Shown here: one piece after another, positions 9,857 to 20,608 of the stretch
Layout of the letters: every line of letters begins with the position of its first letter
Position numbering within the stretch: position 1 is the stretch's first letter
DNA from: Haliea sp.
GTDB taxonomy: Bacteria; Pseudomonadota; Gammaproteobacteria; Pseudomonadales; Halieaceae
Assembly: GCA_002692965.1 (NCBI GenBank)
Contig: NZNC01000021.1
Location: 62,001-126,000 of the forward strand
Length of the DNA: 64,000 nucleotides
Reading direction: 5' to 3'
Position numbers and translations under genes: made by a program
The notes under the pieces: model-generated
Database searches by the model: none
The model's input: only the letters and a program-made list of their open reading frames with translations
Told to the model about the DNA's origin: nothing

Positions 9857-11020
9857 ATGTTTGAACTGATTGACAACGTACCTCAGAACGCGGTCATCAA
9901 GGTCATCGGTATCGGTGGCGGCGGTGGCAATGCCGTGAAACACATGATCGACAACCGGGTGGAAGGCGTCGATTTCATCTGCGCCAACACCGACGCCCAG
10001 GCGCTCTCGGACATCGAGTCGCGCACGGTGCTGCAGCTGGGCAACAGCATCACCAAGGGCCTGGGTGCCGGCGCCAACCCCGAGGTGGGTCGCGCCGCGG
10101 CGATGGAAGATCGCGATCGCATCGCCGAGTCCCTGCGCGGTGCCGATATGGTGTTCATCACCGCCGGTATGGGCGGTGGCACCGGTACCGGCGGTGCCCC
10201 GATCGTTGCCGAAGTGGCGCGGGAAATGGGTATCCTGACGGTCGCGGTGGTGACCCGGCCCTTCCCCTTCGAGGGCAAGAAGCGCCTGGCAATCGCCCAG
10301 CGCGGCGTGCAGGAACTGCAGCAATACGTCGACTCGCTGATCACCATTCCCAACGAAAAGTTGCTCGAGGTCCTCGGAAAAAGTACCAGTTTATTGGATG
10401 CCTTCCGCGAAGCGAATGATGTATTGTTGGGCGCAGTTCAGGGTATTGCCGACCTGATTATTCGCCCCGGCATGATCAACGTAGACTTTGCCGACGTACG
10501 TACGGTGATGTCCGAAATGGGCATGGCGATGATGGGAACCGGCAGTGCCCGCGGTGAAAACCGCGCCCGGGAAGCTGCGGAGCGCGCGATCAACAGCCCG
10601 CTGCTGGACGATATCGACCTGCAGGGCGCACGCGGCATCCTGGTCAACATCACCGCGGGTCTCGACCTTTCCCTGGGTGAGTTCTCCGAGGTGGGTGACA
10701 CCATCGAGGAGTTCGCGTCCGACGAGGCGACGGTCGTGGTCGGCACGGTAATCGACCCCGACATGAGCGATGAGATCAAGGTAACTGTCGTGGCCACGGG
10801 CCTCGGCGGGGAGGCGGCCCGGGTGCCGCTGCAGGTGGTGGATGCGCCGGCACAGCGCCAGGCGGAGTCGGGTTCCGAGCCCAACTACCGGGATTACGAA
10901 CGCCCCACCATGATGCGTCGCGCACGCGGCGGCGCAGGGCAGGCAGCTGCCGCGGCCCTCGAAGCCGGCGGCGAGGAGTATTTCGATATTCCCGCCTTCC
11001 TGCGCCGACAGGCCGACTAA
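9857..11020 (+). CDS. ftsZ: Cell division GTPase FtsZ
   Basis: FtsZ is the tubulin-like GTPase that forms the division ring. The protein has 387 residues. It shows KVIGIGGGGGNAVKHMID near the start and the tubulin signature GGGTGTGGAP. After a linker of about 50 residues the conserved C-terminal peptide YFDIPAFLRR, which binds FtsA and ZipA, precedes the last few residues. A strong ribosome site (AAAGGGGAGAAAG, about 9840-9852) precedes the ATG. The 60-base gap to ftsA and the strong site fit the high FtsZ level usual in cells. Confidence 0.99.
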   Translation: MFELIDNVPQNAVIKVIGIGGGGGNAVKHMIDNRVEGVDFICANTDAQALSDIESRTVLQLGNSITKGLGAGANPEVGRAAAMEDRDRIAESLRGADMVFITAGMGGGTGTGGAPIVAEVAREMGILTVAVVTRPFPFEGKKRLAIAQRGVQELQQYVDSLITIPNEKLLEVLGKSTSLLDAFREANDVLLGAVQGIADLIIRPGMINVDFADVRTVMSEMGMAMMGTGSARGENRAREAAERAINSPLLDDIDLQGARGILVNITAGLDLSLGEFSEVGDTIEEFASDEATVVVGTVIDPDMSDEIKVTVVATGLGGEAARVPLQVVDAPAQRQAESGSEPNYRDYERPTMMRRARGGAGQAAAAALEAGGEEYFDIPAFLRRQAD

Positions 11021-11077
11021 GCGGGTAGTCCGTCCAGACGCGGCTGCCTGGCTCGGGCCACATCGCGTGATGCGGTC

Positions 11078-11117
11078 CCAGGGGTGCCCCGGACAGTTCA
11101 GGCTGCCGGGGCCCTGG
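11078..11117 (+). promoter_or_regulatory. Strong hairpin in the lpxC leader
   Basis: The arms CCAGG (11078-11082) plus GCCCCGG (11086-11092) pair with CCGGGGC (11106-11112) plus CCTGG (11113-11117): 12 pairs, a three-base bulge and a 13-base loop. There is no T run after it, so it is not a classical intrinsic terminator. It sits 29 bases before the lpxC start and might act on lpxC translation, on transcript stability or as a processing site between ftsZ and lpxC. The structure is read directly; the role is inference. Confidence 0.5.
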
Positions 11118-11146
11118 CAAGGTAATGGACACGAACGGACGGACCT

Positions 11147-12058
11147 ATGATTCGACAGCGGACTCTGCGCAATGCCATCCAGGCGACCGGAATTGGCCTG
11201 CACACTGGCGACAAGGTCTATCTGAACCTGTGTCCGGCGCCCGTCAACACCGGTATTGTGTTCCGTCGCACCGACCTCGACCCGGTGGTCGAGATCCCCG
11301 CGCGGGCGGAGAACGTCGTCGAGACCACGCTGTCCACCACCCTCTGCGCCAATGGCGAGAAGGTGTCGACCGTGGAACACCTGATGGCGGCGATGGCGGG
11401 GCTGGGTATCGACAATGCCTATGTCGATGTCAGCGCCTCCGAAGTGCCGATCATGGACGGCAGTGCGGGGCCCTTCGTGTTCCTGATCCAGTCCGCTGGA
11501 ATCGAGGAACAGGCAGTGGCCAAGAAATTCATCCGCATCAAGCGTCCGCTGGTTGTGGAGGACGGAGACAAGCGAGCCAGCTTCCTCCCCTTTGATGGCT
11601 TCAAGGTCTCCTTCACCATCGACTTCGACCATCCGGTGTTCCGCGATCGGTCTCCCCACGCGGAGGTCGATTTTTCCACCAGCTCCTTCGTCAAGCAGGT
11701 GAGCCGTGCGCGGACCTTCGGTTTCATGCACGAGATCGAGTACCTCCGCTCCCGCGGCCTGGCCCGCGGCGGCAGTGTCGACAACGCCATCGTGGTGGAT
11801 GAATATCGCATTCTCAACCAGGATGGTTTGCGCTACGACGACGAGTTCGTGCGCCACAAGATCCTCGATGCCATCGGTGATCTCTACCTGATGGGTTACA
11901 GCCTGATCGGCGAGTTCCGCGCCTACAAGTCCGGGCACGCCCTCAATAATGCCGTGGTGCGCAGCCTGATCGCCCAGCCGGACAGCTGGGAGATGGTGAC
12001 TTTCGAGGACGAGGCCAGCGCCCCGATCTCCTACGCTCTGGCCCCCGCGGCCGCCTGA
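11147..12058 (+). CDS. lpxC: UDP-3-O-acyl-N-acetylglucosamine deacetylase
   Basis: LpxC catalyses the committed, zinc-dependent step of lipid A synthesis in the cytoplasm. The 303-residue protein starts [21 protein letters not shown], as in the family. The zinc ligand histidine lies in [16 protein letters not shown], and the His/Asp pair in [14 protein letters not shown]. The active-site loop [12 protein letters not shown] and the segment [12 protein letters not shown] are also present. It lies in the standard place after ftsZ, separated by 126 bases that include a strong hairpin. Its ribosome site (ACGGACGGACC) is weak. Confidence 0.98.
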   Translation: MIRQRTLRNAIQATGIGLHTGDKVYLNLCPAPVNTGIVFRRTDLDPVVEIPARAENVVETTLSTTLCANGEKVSTVEHLMAAMAGLGIDNAYVDVSASEVPIMDGSAGPFVFLIQSAGIEEQAVAKKFIRIKRPLVVEDGDKRASFLPFDGFKVSFTIDFDHPVFRDRSPHAEVDFSTSSFVKQVSRARTFGFMHEIEYLRSRGLARGGSVDNAIVVDEYRILNQDGLRYDDEFVRHKILDAIGDLYLMGYSLIGEFRAYKSGHALNNAVVRSLIAQPDSWEMVTFEDEASAPISYALAPAAA

Positions 12059-12215
12059 GCACACGCTATCCGCAATCGGCCCGGCGTCGCGCCGGCTCAC
12101 CGCCGACCGGGCCCCTGGATCGGCCCCAGCTGCGGTGCCTGTGGCCAAATCTGAAGTGGTAATATTTACACGCCTGTGGCATAGTCACGCGCCTGTATCC
12201 TGCAGCCGGTTGTCA

Positions 12216-13145
12216 ATGAAGGTCGTCCTCATACACCGAAAGCATGGCGGTTCGCGGTCTGTCGAATTGGGCCGCTGGTCCCGTGCCCTGCTATCCCTGT
12301 GCTGTCTCGGGCTTCCCCTGGGGCTGGTGGCGCTGGGGTATTTTGTCGGTCAGCAGGCCGAGGCCCGCGCCGTGCGCGAAAGCTCCCTGGACAGCATGCA
12401 GGATGAGCTGGCCTCACAGTCCTCCGAACTCCAGGGCCTGAGAGCCCGGGCCGAGCGCAAGCTGCAGGCCCTGTCCATGGGCTTGGCGGAGCTGCAGGCT
12501 CGCATGACCCGACTCGATGCCCTCGGCGAACACCTCGCCGGCATAGCGAACCTCGAGGCCGGGGAGTTTGATTTCAGCCAGACACCGGCCGTGGGTGGGC
12601 CGCTCGCCCCCGATTACGGCGTCGACCTCCTGGCGCCCGGTCTCACCGAGGACATGGAGGCTTTCGCCGAGCGTCTCAGTCGGCGCGAGCACGAGCTGGA
12701 TATCCTTGAATCGCTGCTGACCCACCGCAAACTGGATGACCAGGCCTGGGTCTCCGGGCGCCCTGTCGAGAAAGGTTACATCTCCTCGGGCTACGGCGTC
12801 CGCACCGACCCCTTCACCGGAAAGCGCTCCAGCCACTACGGCATTGATTTCGCCGGCCCCGCGGGGTCCAACGTGGTGGCCGTGGCCAGCGGTGTGGTGA
12901 CCTGGTCCGGGCGCAAGCCTGGCTACGGCAATCTGGTCGAGCTGTCCCACGGCGACGGGCTGGTAACGCTGTACGCCCATAACCAGGACAACCTGGTGCA
13001 GCCGGGGGACGTCGTCCGCAAGGGTGAGCCGATCGCCCTGATGGGCTCCAGCGGCCGCGCTACCGGCTCCCACGTGCACTTCGAGGTGTACAAGCACGGC
13101 CGCCCGGTCGACCCTTCCAGCTACGTGCGCCGCACGCGACGCTGA
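12216..13145 (+). CDS. M23 family metallopeptidase (LytM domain, membrane-anchored)
   Basis: This is a probable periplasmic murein endopeptidase or divisome-associated LytM factor. I start at ATG 12216, giving MKVVLIHRKHGGSR, the usual N-terminus of this family beside secA in pseudomonads; the in-frame GTG at 12135 would add 27 residues without support. The order is a short basic tail, a membrane segment near residues 22-45, a coiled-coil stretch near 55-100, then LytM at the C-terminus. Zinc-binding motifs are present: SSHYGIDFAGP (HxxxD) and SHVHFEVYK (HxH), so it looks catalytically intact. Its exact substrate is not known. Confidence 0.9.
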   Translation: MKVVLIHRKHGGSRSVELGRWSRALLSLCCLGLPLGLVALGYFVGQQAEARAVRESSLDSMQDELASQSSELQGLRARAERKLQALSMGLAELQARMTRLDALGEHLAGIANLEAGEFDFSQTPAVGGPLAPDYGVDLLAPGLTEDMEAFAERLSRREHELDILESLLTHRKLDDQAWVSGRPVEKGYISSGYGVRTDPFTGKRSSHYGIDFAGPAGSNVVAVASGVVTWSGRKPGYGNLVELSHGDGLVTLYAHNQDNLVQPGDVVRKGEPIALMGSSGRATGSHVHFEVYKHGRPVDPSSYVRRTRR

Positions 13146-13226
13146 CAGCTTCCTCGCAGCAGCTACCAAGGCCCCGTCCGAGACCTATCCGGGCGGGCAG
13201 TTCCGTATATCGCGACGACCAATGAC

Positions 13227-15956
<2,730 letters not shown>

Positions 15957-15988
15957 GCACCAGTCGATAGATAGCAGGAGATAGCCGC

Positions 15989-17215
15989 ATGGCGGTGGGT
16001 GAAGACAAGCTGGTAACGCTGTTGCCGGTGCCGGGCGTCCGGCTGGCAACGGTCTGTGCCGGTATCAAGAAGCCGGGCCGCCGGGACCTGGTGGTCCTGG
16101 AGCTGGCCCCCGGCAGTCATTGTGCCGGTGTGTTTACCCGCAACGCTTTCTGCGCGGCGCCGGCGGTGGTGGCCCGGGAGCACCTGGGCCAGAGTCGTGG
16201 TCGGCCGAACTACCTGCTGGTGAATACCGGCAATGCCAATGCCGGCACCGGGGAGCGCGGCCTCGCCGACGCCCGCCGCTGCTGCGAGGCGTTGGCCGAG
16301 ATGGCCGGGGTGGATGCGAAAGGGGTGTTACCCTTTTCCACCGGGGTGATTGGCGAGCCGCTGCCGGTGGGGCGGATCACGGATGCCCTGCCCCTGGCGA
16401 TACAGGGGCTCACCGGCGACGGCTGGCTGGAGGCCGCCCACGGCATTATGACCACTGATACGCGGCCCAAGGGTCACTCCCTGCGTTTCAGCTGCGAGGG
16501 GCGCGACTACACCATCACCGGCATCGCCAAGGGCGCCGGCATGATCCGGCCCAACATGGCCACCATGCTCGGCTTTCTGGCCACCGATGCCGCGGTCAGC
16601 CAGCCCGTGCTGCAGGCGCTGATCACCGAGGCGGCGGAACTGTCCTTCAACCGCATTAGCGTCGACGGCGACACCTCCACCAATGATGCCTGCGTGCTGG
16701 CGGCGACTGGCGCGGCCGGCAATCCGCTGCTGGAGACCCTGGAGGGGCCGCTCTACGACGCCCTGCGGGAGGCGGTGCAGGCCGTCTGTATCGAGCTGGC
16801 CCAGGGCCTGGTGCGCGATGGCGAGGGCGCCAGCAAGTTCGTCACCATTGCGGTGAACGGCGGTCGCAACGATCAGGAATGCCTGGATGTGGCTTTCACC
16901 ATCGCCCACTCGCCGCTGGTGAAGACCGCACTGTTTGCCTCCGACCCCAACTGGGGGCGCCTGCTGGCCGCCATCGGTCGCGCCGGCCTGCCCGAGCTCG
17001 ACGTCAACCGGGTATCGGTGTTCCTCAATGGCGTTCTGATTGCCGAGAACGGCTGTCGCGCCGCTAGCTACACCGAGGAGCAGGGCGTGGCCGCGATGGC
17101 GCCGGAGGAGATCACCATCCGCGTCGAGCTGGACCGCGGCGCGGCCGAGGCACAGGTCTGGACCACGGATTTCTCCTATGATTACGTGCGCATCAATGCG
17201 GAGTACCGCACCTGA
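15989..17215 (+). CDS. argJ: Bifunctional ornithine acetyltransferase/N-acetylglutamate synthase
   Basis: ArgJ recycles the acetyl group of N-acetylornithine onto glutamate in arginine synthesis; some members also use acetyl-CoA. The 408-residue protein contains the autocleavage site in GMIRPNMATMLGFLATD, where cleavage before Thr makes the alpha and beta chains and exposes the nucleophile. Also present are NTGNANAGTG and DPNWGRLLAAIGRAG. It lies between secA and mutT, as in pseudomonads and unlike E. coli. Its stop overlaps the mutT ATG by one base. Whether it is mono- or bifunctional cannot be told here. Confidence 0.97.
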   Translation: MAVGEDKLVTLLPVPGVRLATVCAGIKKPGRRDLVVLELAPGSHCAGVFTRNAFCAAPAVVAREHLGQSRGRPNYLLVNTGNANAGTGERGLADARRCCEALAEMAGVDAKGVLPFSTGVIGEPLPVGRITDALPLAIQGLTGDGWLEAAHGIMTTDTRPKGHSLRFSCEGRDYTITGIAKGAGMIRPNMATMLGFLATDAAVSQPVLQALITEAAELSFNRISVDGDTSTNDACVLAATGAAGNPLLETLEGPLYDALREAVQAVCIELAQGLVRDGEGASKFVTIAVNGGRNDQECLDVAFTIAHSPLVKTALFASDPNWGRLLAAIGRAGLPELDVNRVSVFLNGVLIAENGCRAASYTEEQGVAAMAPEEITIRVELDRGAAEAQVWTTDFSYDYVRINAEYRT

Positions 17216-17604
17216 TGGCGGCGCTGCATGTGGCGGTGGGCGTTCTCACGGCCGCGGACGGACGTGTGCTGATCAGCCGCCGCGCCGACGCTGTCCACCA
17301 GGGCGGGTTGTGGGAGTTCCCCGGCGGCAAGGTGGAAACTGGGGAGAGTGTAGAGCAGGCCCTGGTGCGCGAGTTTGCCGAGGAACTTGGTGTGCGGGTG
17401 AAAGCCACGCGCCCCCTGTTGCTACAGCCTTTTGACTATGGCGACAAGGCCGTATTACTTGACGTGCACCGGATTAGCGAGTGGAGCGGGGAACCACGGG
17501 GATTGGAGGGGCAGCCCCTGGCGTGGGTCGCGCCCGAGGCGCTCGCGAATTATGCTTTTCCGGCCGCGAATCGGCCTATCCTGCAGCGTCTGCTGGCGAG
17601 TTGA
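17215..17604 (+). CDS. mutT: 8-oxo-dGTP diphosphatase MutT
   Basis: MutT is a Nudix hydrolase that removes oxidised dGTP from the nucleotide pool. The 129-residue protein has the complete Nudix box as GKVETGESVEQALVREF followed by AEELGV, with the metal-binding Glu residues intact, preceded by GLWEFPGG. The ATG shares its first base with the argJ stop. Its last 29 bases overlap the convergent end of the DUF4143 ATPase gene, which suggests the ATPase gene was placed here without a spacer. Confidence 0.97.
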   Translation: MAALHVAVGVLTAADGRVLISRRADAVHQGGLWEFPGGKVETGESVEQALVREFAEELGVRVKATRPLLLQPFDYGDKAVLLDVHRISEWSGEPRGLEGQPLAWVAPEALANYAFPAANRPILQRLLAS

Positions 17605-18934
17605 TAGAACGCGCGCCATTCGACAATAGCTTCCCCAGGTGCTCCGCGTAATACAGAGGCAGCACGATATTTTCAGTCTCCGTGGCGGGCGAGCCCCGGG
17701 TTCCGGTCAGCTTGATGGTCATGTGCGGTTTGCATTTGCTGATATAGGATGCGAGGGACTTGGCGCGGGTTCGGTTGCCACTTTTCACTTCCAGGGGAAC
17801 CACGCGACCGCTGTCATCGGTCAACAGAAACTCTATCTCCGCGCGCGAATCCTGCCACGAGAAACTTGGCTCCTGACCCATGGCGGCCAGTTCCTGTTGT
17901 ACAAAGTTTTCGGCGATATAGCCCTTGTATTCATAGGCTTGCTGCTTGAGTTCGCGGTAGCTGGTACCCAGCATGTGGTTCAACAGCCCGGTATCAAACA
18001 GAAATAGCTTGACGCGATTCTCCTTCTGATAAGCGGCCAGTGGAGATTTTGCCTGCCCCTCTACCGGAAAGTTTTTCAACACCAGTCGGCAGCGGTGCAG
18101 CCAGGCAATGGCGCTCTCCAGCTCCGAGTAGCGCGACTTGCGCTCGTGAACGCCCTTGAACTGGAAGCGTTTGACCGATTCGTCACGCACCGCAGACAGT
18201 TGCGAAGGCACGCTGGAAAATACAGCTTCGATCAGTTGGGCATCGGTCTTGCCGGAATACTTGCCGAAATCCCGCTTGTAGCCTTCAACCAAGTCTGCGT
18301 GGAGGCGGGAGACGGCCTCAATACGTTGCAGAATGCTGGCATCGCGGTTTTCATACCAGATTGCGACCGCTTCAGGCATGCCGCCAGTGAAGTAGTAGTC
18401 AGTGAGCCTGTCAAACAGCTGGCCGTGGGCGGCGGCGTTGTTGACCTGTCCCTCGTAGGCCTTGATCAGGGCCCGCTCTCCGGATGCCCACAGGAACTCC
18501 CGGAAAGTCAGTGGCCGCAGAGCGTGCTGCTCCACCTTGCCGACCGGGAAGGAGGTGAGCAAGCCGATATTGGAGCCGCTGGCCGCGATGAACCCCCGGG
18601 GTAGCTGTTCGGCAAAGTATTTCAGCGCGGTCACTGCACGTGGGCACTCGCCGATTTCATCCAGAATCAGCAAATCGGTATCGGGGTTGAAAGACTCGCC
18701 GGTAATCAGCTCGATGTTCATCAACACCGTTTCGGGCGTCAGGGCATCGGCGAAAGCATCGGACAGTGCGGGATTTTCGAGAAAATCCAGGCGCAGGACC
18801 CTCTGGAAGGTTTTGCCGAGCAAGTCTGTCAGCAGATAGGTCTTGCCGGTTTGCCTGGCCCCGTCCAGAAGAATGGGTTTACGTGTTTCCGCTGCTCGCC
18901 ACGCCAGAAGTCTGTCCAGAAGAGCGCGTTGCAT
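17576..18934 (-). CDS. AAA ATPase with DUF4143 C-terminal domain
   Basis: This is an AAA_14/DUF4143 family ATP-binding protein of unknown role. The Walker A loop GARQTGKTYLL lies near residues 25-35 and the Walker B LLILDEIGE about 60 residues later. The C-terminal half contains the nuclease-like segment IEFLLTDDSGRVVPLEVKSG (E...D...EVK), as is usual in DUF4143. I chose ATG 18934 because GCGAGG lies just before it; ATG 18967 would add 11 residues. It occupies the place where yacG and zapD stand in E. coli, and its base use is visibly more AT-rich than its neighbours, suggesting transfer. A large inverted repeat covers its promoter. Its 3' end overlaps mutT by 29 bases. Confidence 0.85.
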   Translation of the reverse strand: MQRALLDRLLAWRAAETRKPILLDGARQTGKTYLLTDLLGKTFQRVLRLDFLENPALSDAFADALTPETVLMNIELITGESFNPDTDLLILDEIGECPRAVTALKYFAEQLPRGFIAASGSNIGLLTSFPVGKVEQHALRPLTFREFLWASGERALIKAYEGQVNNAAAHGQLFDRLTDYYFTGGMPEAVAIWYENRDASILQRIEAVSRLHADLVEGYKRDFGKYSGKTDAQLIEAVFSSVPSQLSAVRDESVKRFQFKGVHERKSRYSELESAIAWLHRCRLVLKNFPVEGQAKSPLAAYQKENRVKLFLFDTGLLNHMLGTSYRELKQQAYEYKGYIAENFVQQELAAMGQEPSFSWQDSRAEIEFLLTDDSGRVVPLEVKSGNRTRAKSLASYISKCKPHMTIKLTGTRGSPATETENIVLPLYYAEHLGKLLSNGARSINSPADAAG

Positions 18935-18967
18935 ATTGGCCTCGCATCGGTGTTGCGATAGGCCCAT

Positions 18968-19029
18968 ATTACACTTTTATGCGCAAAAAAATGTAGATAA
19001 ACACATTATAACGCGCGTAAAAGTGTAAT
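18968..19029 (-). promoter_or_regulatory. Nested inverted repeat around the ATPase promoter
   Basis: A 17-base arm at 18968-18984 is the reverse complement of 19013-19029 with one mismatch. Inside the 28-base spacer a second pair, AATGT (18990-18994) and ACATT (19003-19007), repeats the symmetry. On the minus strand a perfect TATAAT lies at 19010-19005, so the arms sit over the -35 area and just after the likely transcription start. This looks like an operator for the DUF4143 ATPase gene. It also follows the coaE stop, but lacks the T run of an intrinsic terminator. Confidence 0.6.
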
Positions 19030-19040
19030 TCCGGGCTGCC

Positions 19041-19646
19041 TCAGCTCCGTTCGGCCCTCTCCAGAAACTCCCGGTGCAGTTCTTCCACCACCAGATCCAG
19101 GTCTTCCAGGCTGCGGCTGTTGTCGATCACGATATCGGCCCGGGCCAGGCGCTCCTCCCGGGCGAGCTGTGCGGCCATGATGCGTTTGACCTGTTCCGCA
19201 TCGTTGTTGTCCCGGGCCATGGTGCGTTCCAGCTGCACGGACTCGGGTACGTCCACCACCACGATCAGGTCCACCAGCAGGCGCTGCTGGCCCTCCAGCA
19301 GCAGCGGCGAGGCGAGGATCGCATAGGGAGAGCGGGCCGCTTCCAGCTGATCCTCGATTTCCTCCCCGATCAGGGGATGGGTCAGCCCTTCCAGCCACTG
19401 CCGTTCGGCGGGTTCGGCGAAAACGATCTTGCGCAGGGCCGCGCGGTCCAGTTCGCCCTCGGCGGTCAATACCCCGCTGCCGAAATGCTTGGCAATCGCC
19501 GCGAGGGCGGGGCTGCCGCCCTCGACCACCTTGCGCGCCGCCAGGTCTGCGTCCACCACGGTAATGCCGCGGGCAGCGAAGCGGTCGGTGACGGCGGTCT
19601 TGCCGCTGCCGATGCCGCCGGTGATGCCCACAATCAATTTGCTCAT
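19041..19646 (-). CDS. coaE: Dephospho-CoA kinase
   Basis: CoaE phosphorylates dephospho-CoA, the last step of coenzyme A synthesis, in the cytoplasm. The 201-residue protein begins MSKLIVGITGGIGSGKTAVT with the P-loop at residues 9-17, and has DADLAARKVVEGGSPAL and SPLLLEGQQRLLVDLIVVVD, all typical. It is the last gene of the pilB-pilC-pilD-coaE run, 71 bases after pilD. The link of coaE to pilD is conserved across many gammaproteobacteria. Confidence 0.97.
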   Translation of the reverse strand: MSKLIVGITGGIGSGKTAVTDRFAARGITVVDADLAARKVVEGGSPALAAIAKHFGSGVLTAEGELDRAALRKIVFAEPAERQWLEGLTHPLIGEEIEDQLEAARSPYAILASPLLLEGQQRLLVDLIVVVDVPESVQLERTMARDNNDAEQVKRIMAAQLAREERLARADIVIDNSRSLEDLDLVVEELHREFLERAERS

Positions 19647-19717
19647 GCGTTGAAAATCTCCCGAGTTGCCCGTTGTTGCTGTCGGTTCTGGCGCCGCTGT
19701 CGAGAGGGCCGGCGCTG

Positions 19718-20599
19718 TCAGGGGCTGATGCCGACCGCCCCCAGGTAGCTTGCCATCCAGGTGTCACCCCAGAGCAGAGCCAGCCAGCCGGCGGCCGCCA
19801 GCCAGGGCCCGAAGGGCAGTGGCACATCCTTGCCGCGACCACTGAGGGCCATCAGTGCCAGGCCCACCACGGCGCCCACCAGGGAGGACAGCAGGATGAT
19901 GATCGGCAGCGCCTCCCAGCCGAGCCAGGCGCCGAGGGCCGCGAGCAGCTTGAAATCACCGTAGCCCATGCCCTCCTTGCCCGTGGCCAGCTTGAACAGC
20001 CAGTAAACACTCCACAGCAGCAGGTAGCCGCAGACCGCTCCGAGCACCGCCTCCGGCAGGGGCGCGAAGGTGCCCGTGAGGTTGAACAGCAGGCCCAGCC
20101 AGAGCAGGGGTAGGGTGATGTTGTCCGGCAGCAGTTGGGTGTCGAGGTCAATCAGGGCCAGGGCCAGCAGGGCCCAGGTGAGGAACATGGCCCCGAGCAG
20201 TTGCAGTGACAGGCCGAAGTGCAGGCCCAGCAGCAGGGTCAGCAGGCCACAGGCCAGTTCCACGATCGGGTAGCGCGGCGAGATGGCGCAGCCGCAGCTG
20301 GCGCAGCGCCCCCGCAGCAGCAGCCAGCTGAGGACGGGAATATTGTGCCAGGGCTTGACCGCTGCCTTGCAGCGGGGGCAGTGGGAGTTGGGGCTGGCCA
20401 GGCTAAGCGGGGGATCGCCGGCCCCGGGGTCGGGCTGCTCCAGCAGCTCGCAGCAGTCCCGCCGCCACTGGGCCTCGAGCATTTTCGGCAGCCGGTAGGC
20501 CACCACATTGAGAAAACTGCCGACCACCAGGCCCAGCAGCAACAGGCTGCTGTACAGCCACCAGCCGTGCTCCGCCACGAGTGCCGTGAAATCCGCCAA
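19718..20599 (-). CDS. pilD: Type IV prepilin leader peptidase and N-methyltransferase
   Basis: PilD cleaves prepilin leaders before the conserved hydrophobic helix and methylates the new N-terminus, in the inner membrane. The 293-residue protein has the N-terminal cysteine domain CPRCKAAVKPWHNIPVLSW followed by CASCGCAI (two CxxC pairs) and about eight membrane segments. The catalytic aspartates lie in ALIDLDTQLLPDNITL and the GxGD region GMGYGDFKLLAALGAWLG. It is the only prepilin peptidase in this window, so it probably also processes the Gsp pseudopilins encoded at 61813-64000. Confidence 0.98.
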   Translation of the reverse strand: MADFTALVAEHGWWLYSSLLLLGLVVGSFLNVVAYRLPKMLEAQWRRDCCELLEQPDPGAGDPPLSLASPNSHCPRCKAAVKPWHNIPVLSWLLLRGRCASCGCAISPRYPIVELACGLLTLLLGLHFGLSLQLLGAMFLTWALLALALIDLDTQLLPDNITLPLLWLGLLFNLTGTFAPLPEAVLGAVCGYLLLWSVYWLFKLATGKEGMGYGDFKLLAALGAWLGWEALPIIILLSSLVGAVVGLALMALSGRGKDVPLPFGPWLAAAGWLALLWGDTWMASYLGAVGISP

Positions 20600-20608
20600 G
20601 ACCGGGGC

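Noticed and set aside
17576-18967. DUF4143 ATPase as a phage-defence gene
   Set aside because: AAA ATPases with nuclease-like tails occur in defence systems, but there is no partner effector or defence neighbour here, so the claim is not supported.
18968-19029. Rho-independent terminator for coaE
   Set aside because: The arms are long, but the minus-strand sequence after the stem (TATGGGCC) has no T run, and a perfect -10 box lies inside the repeat.
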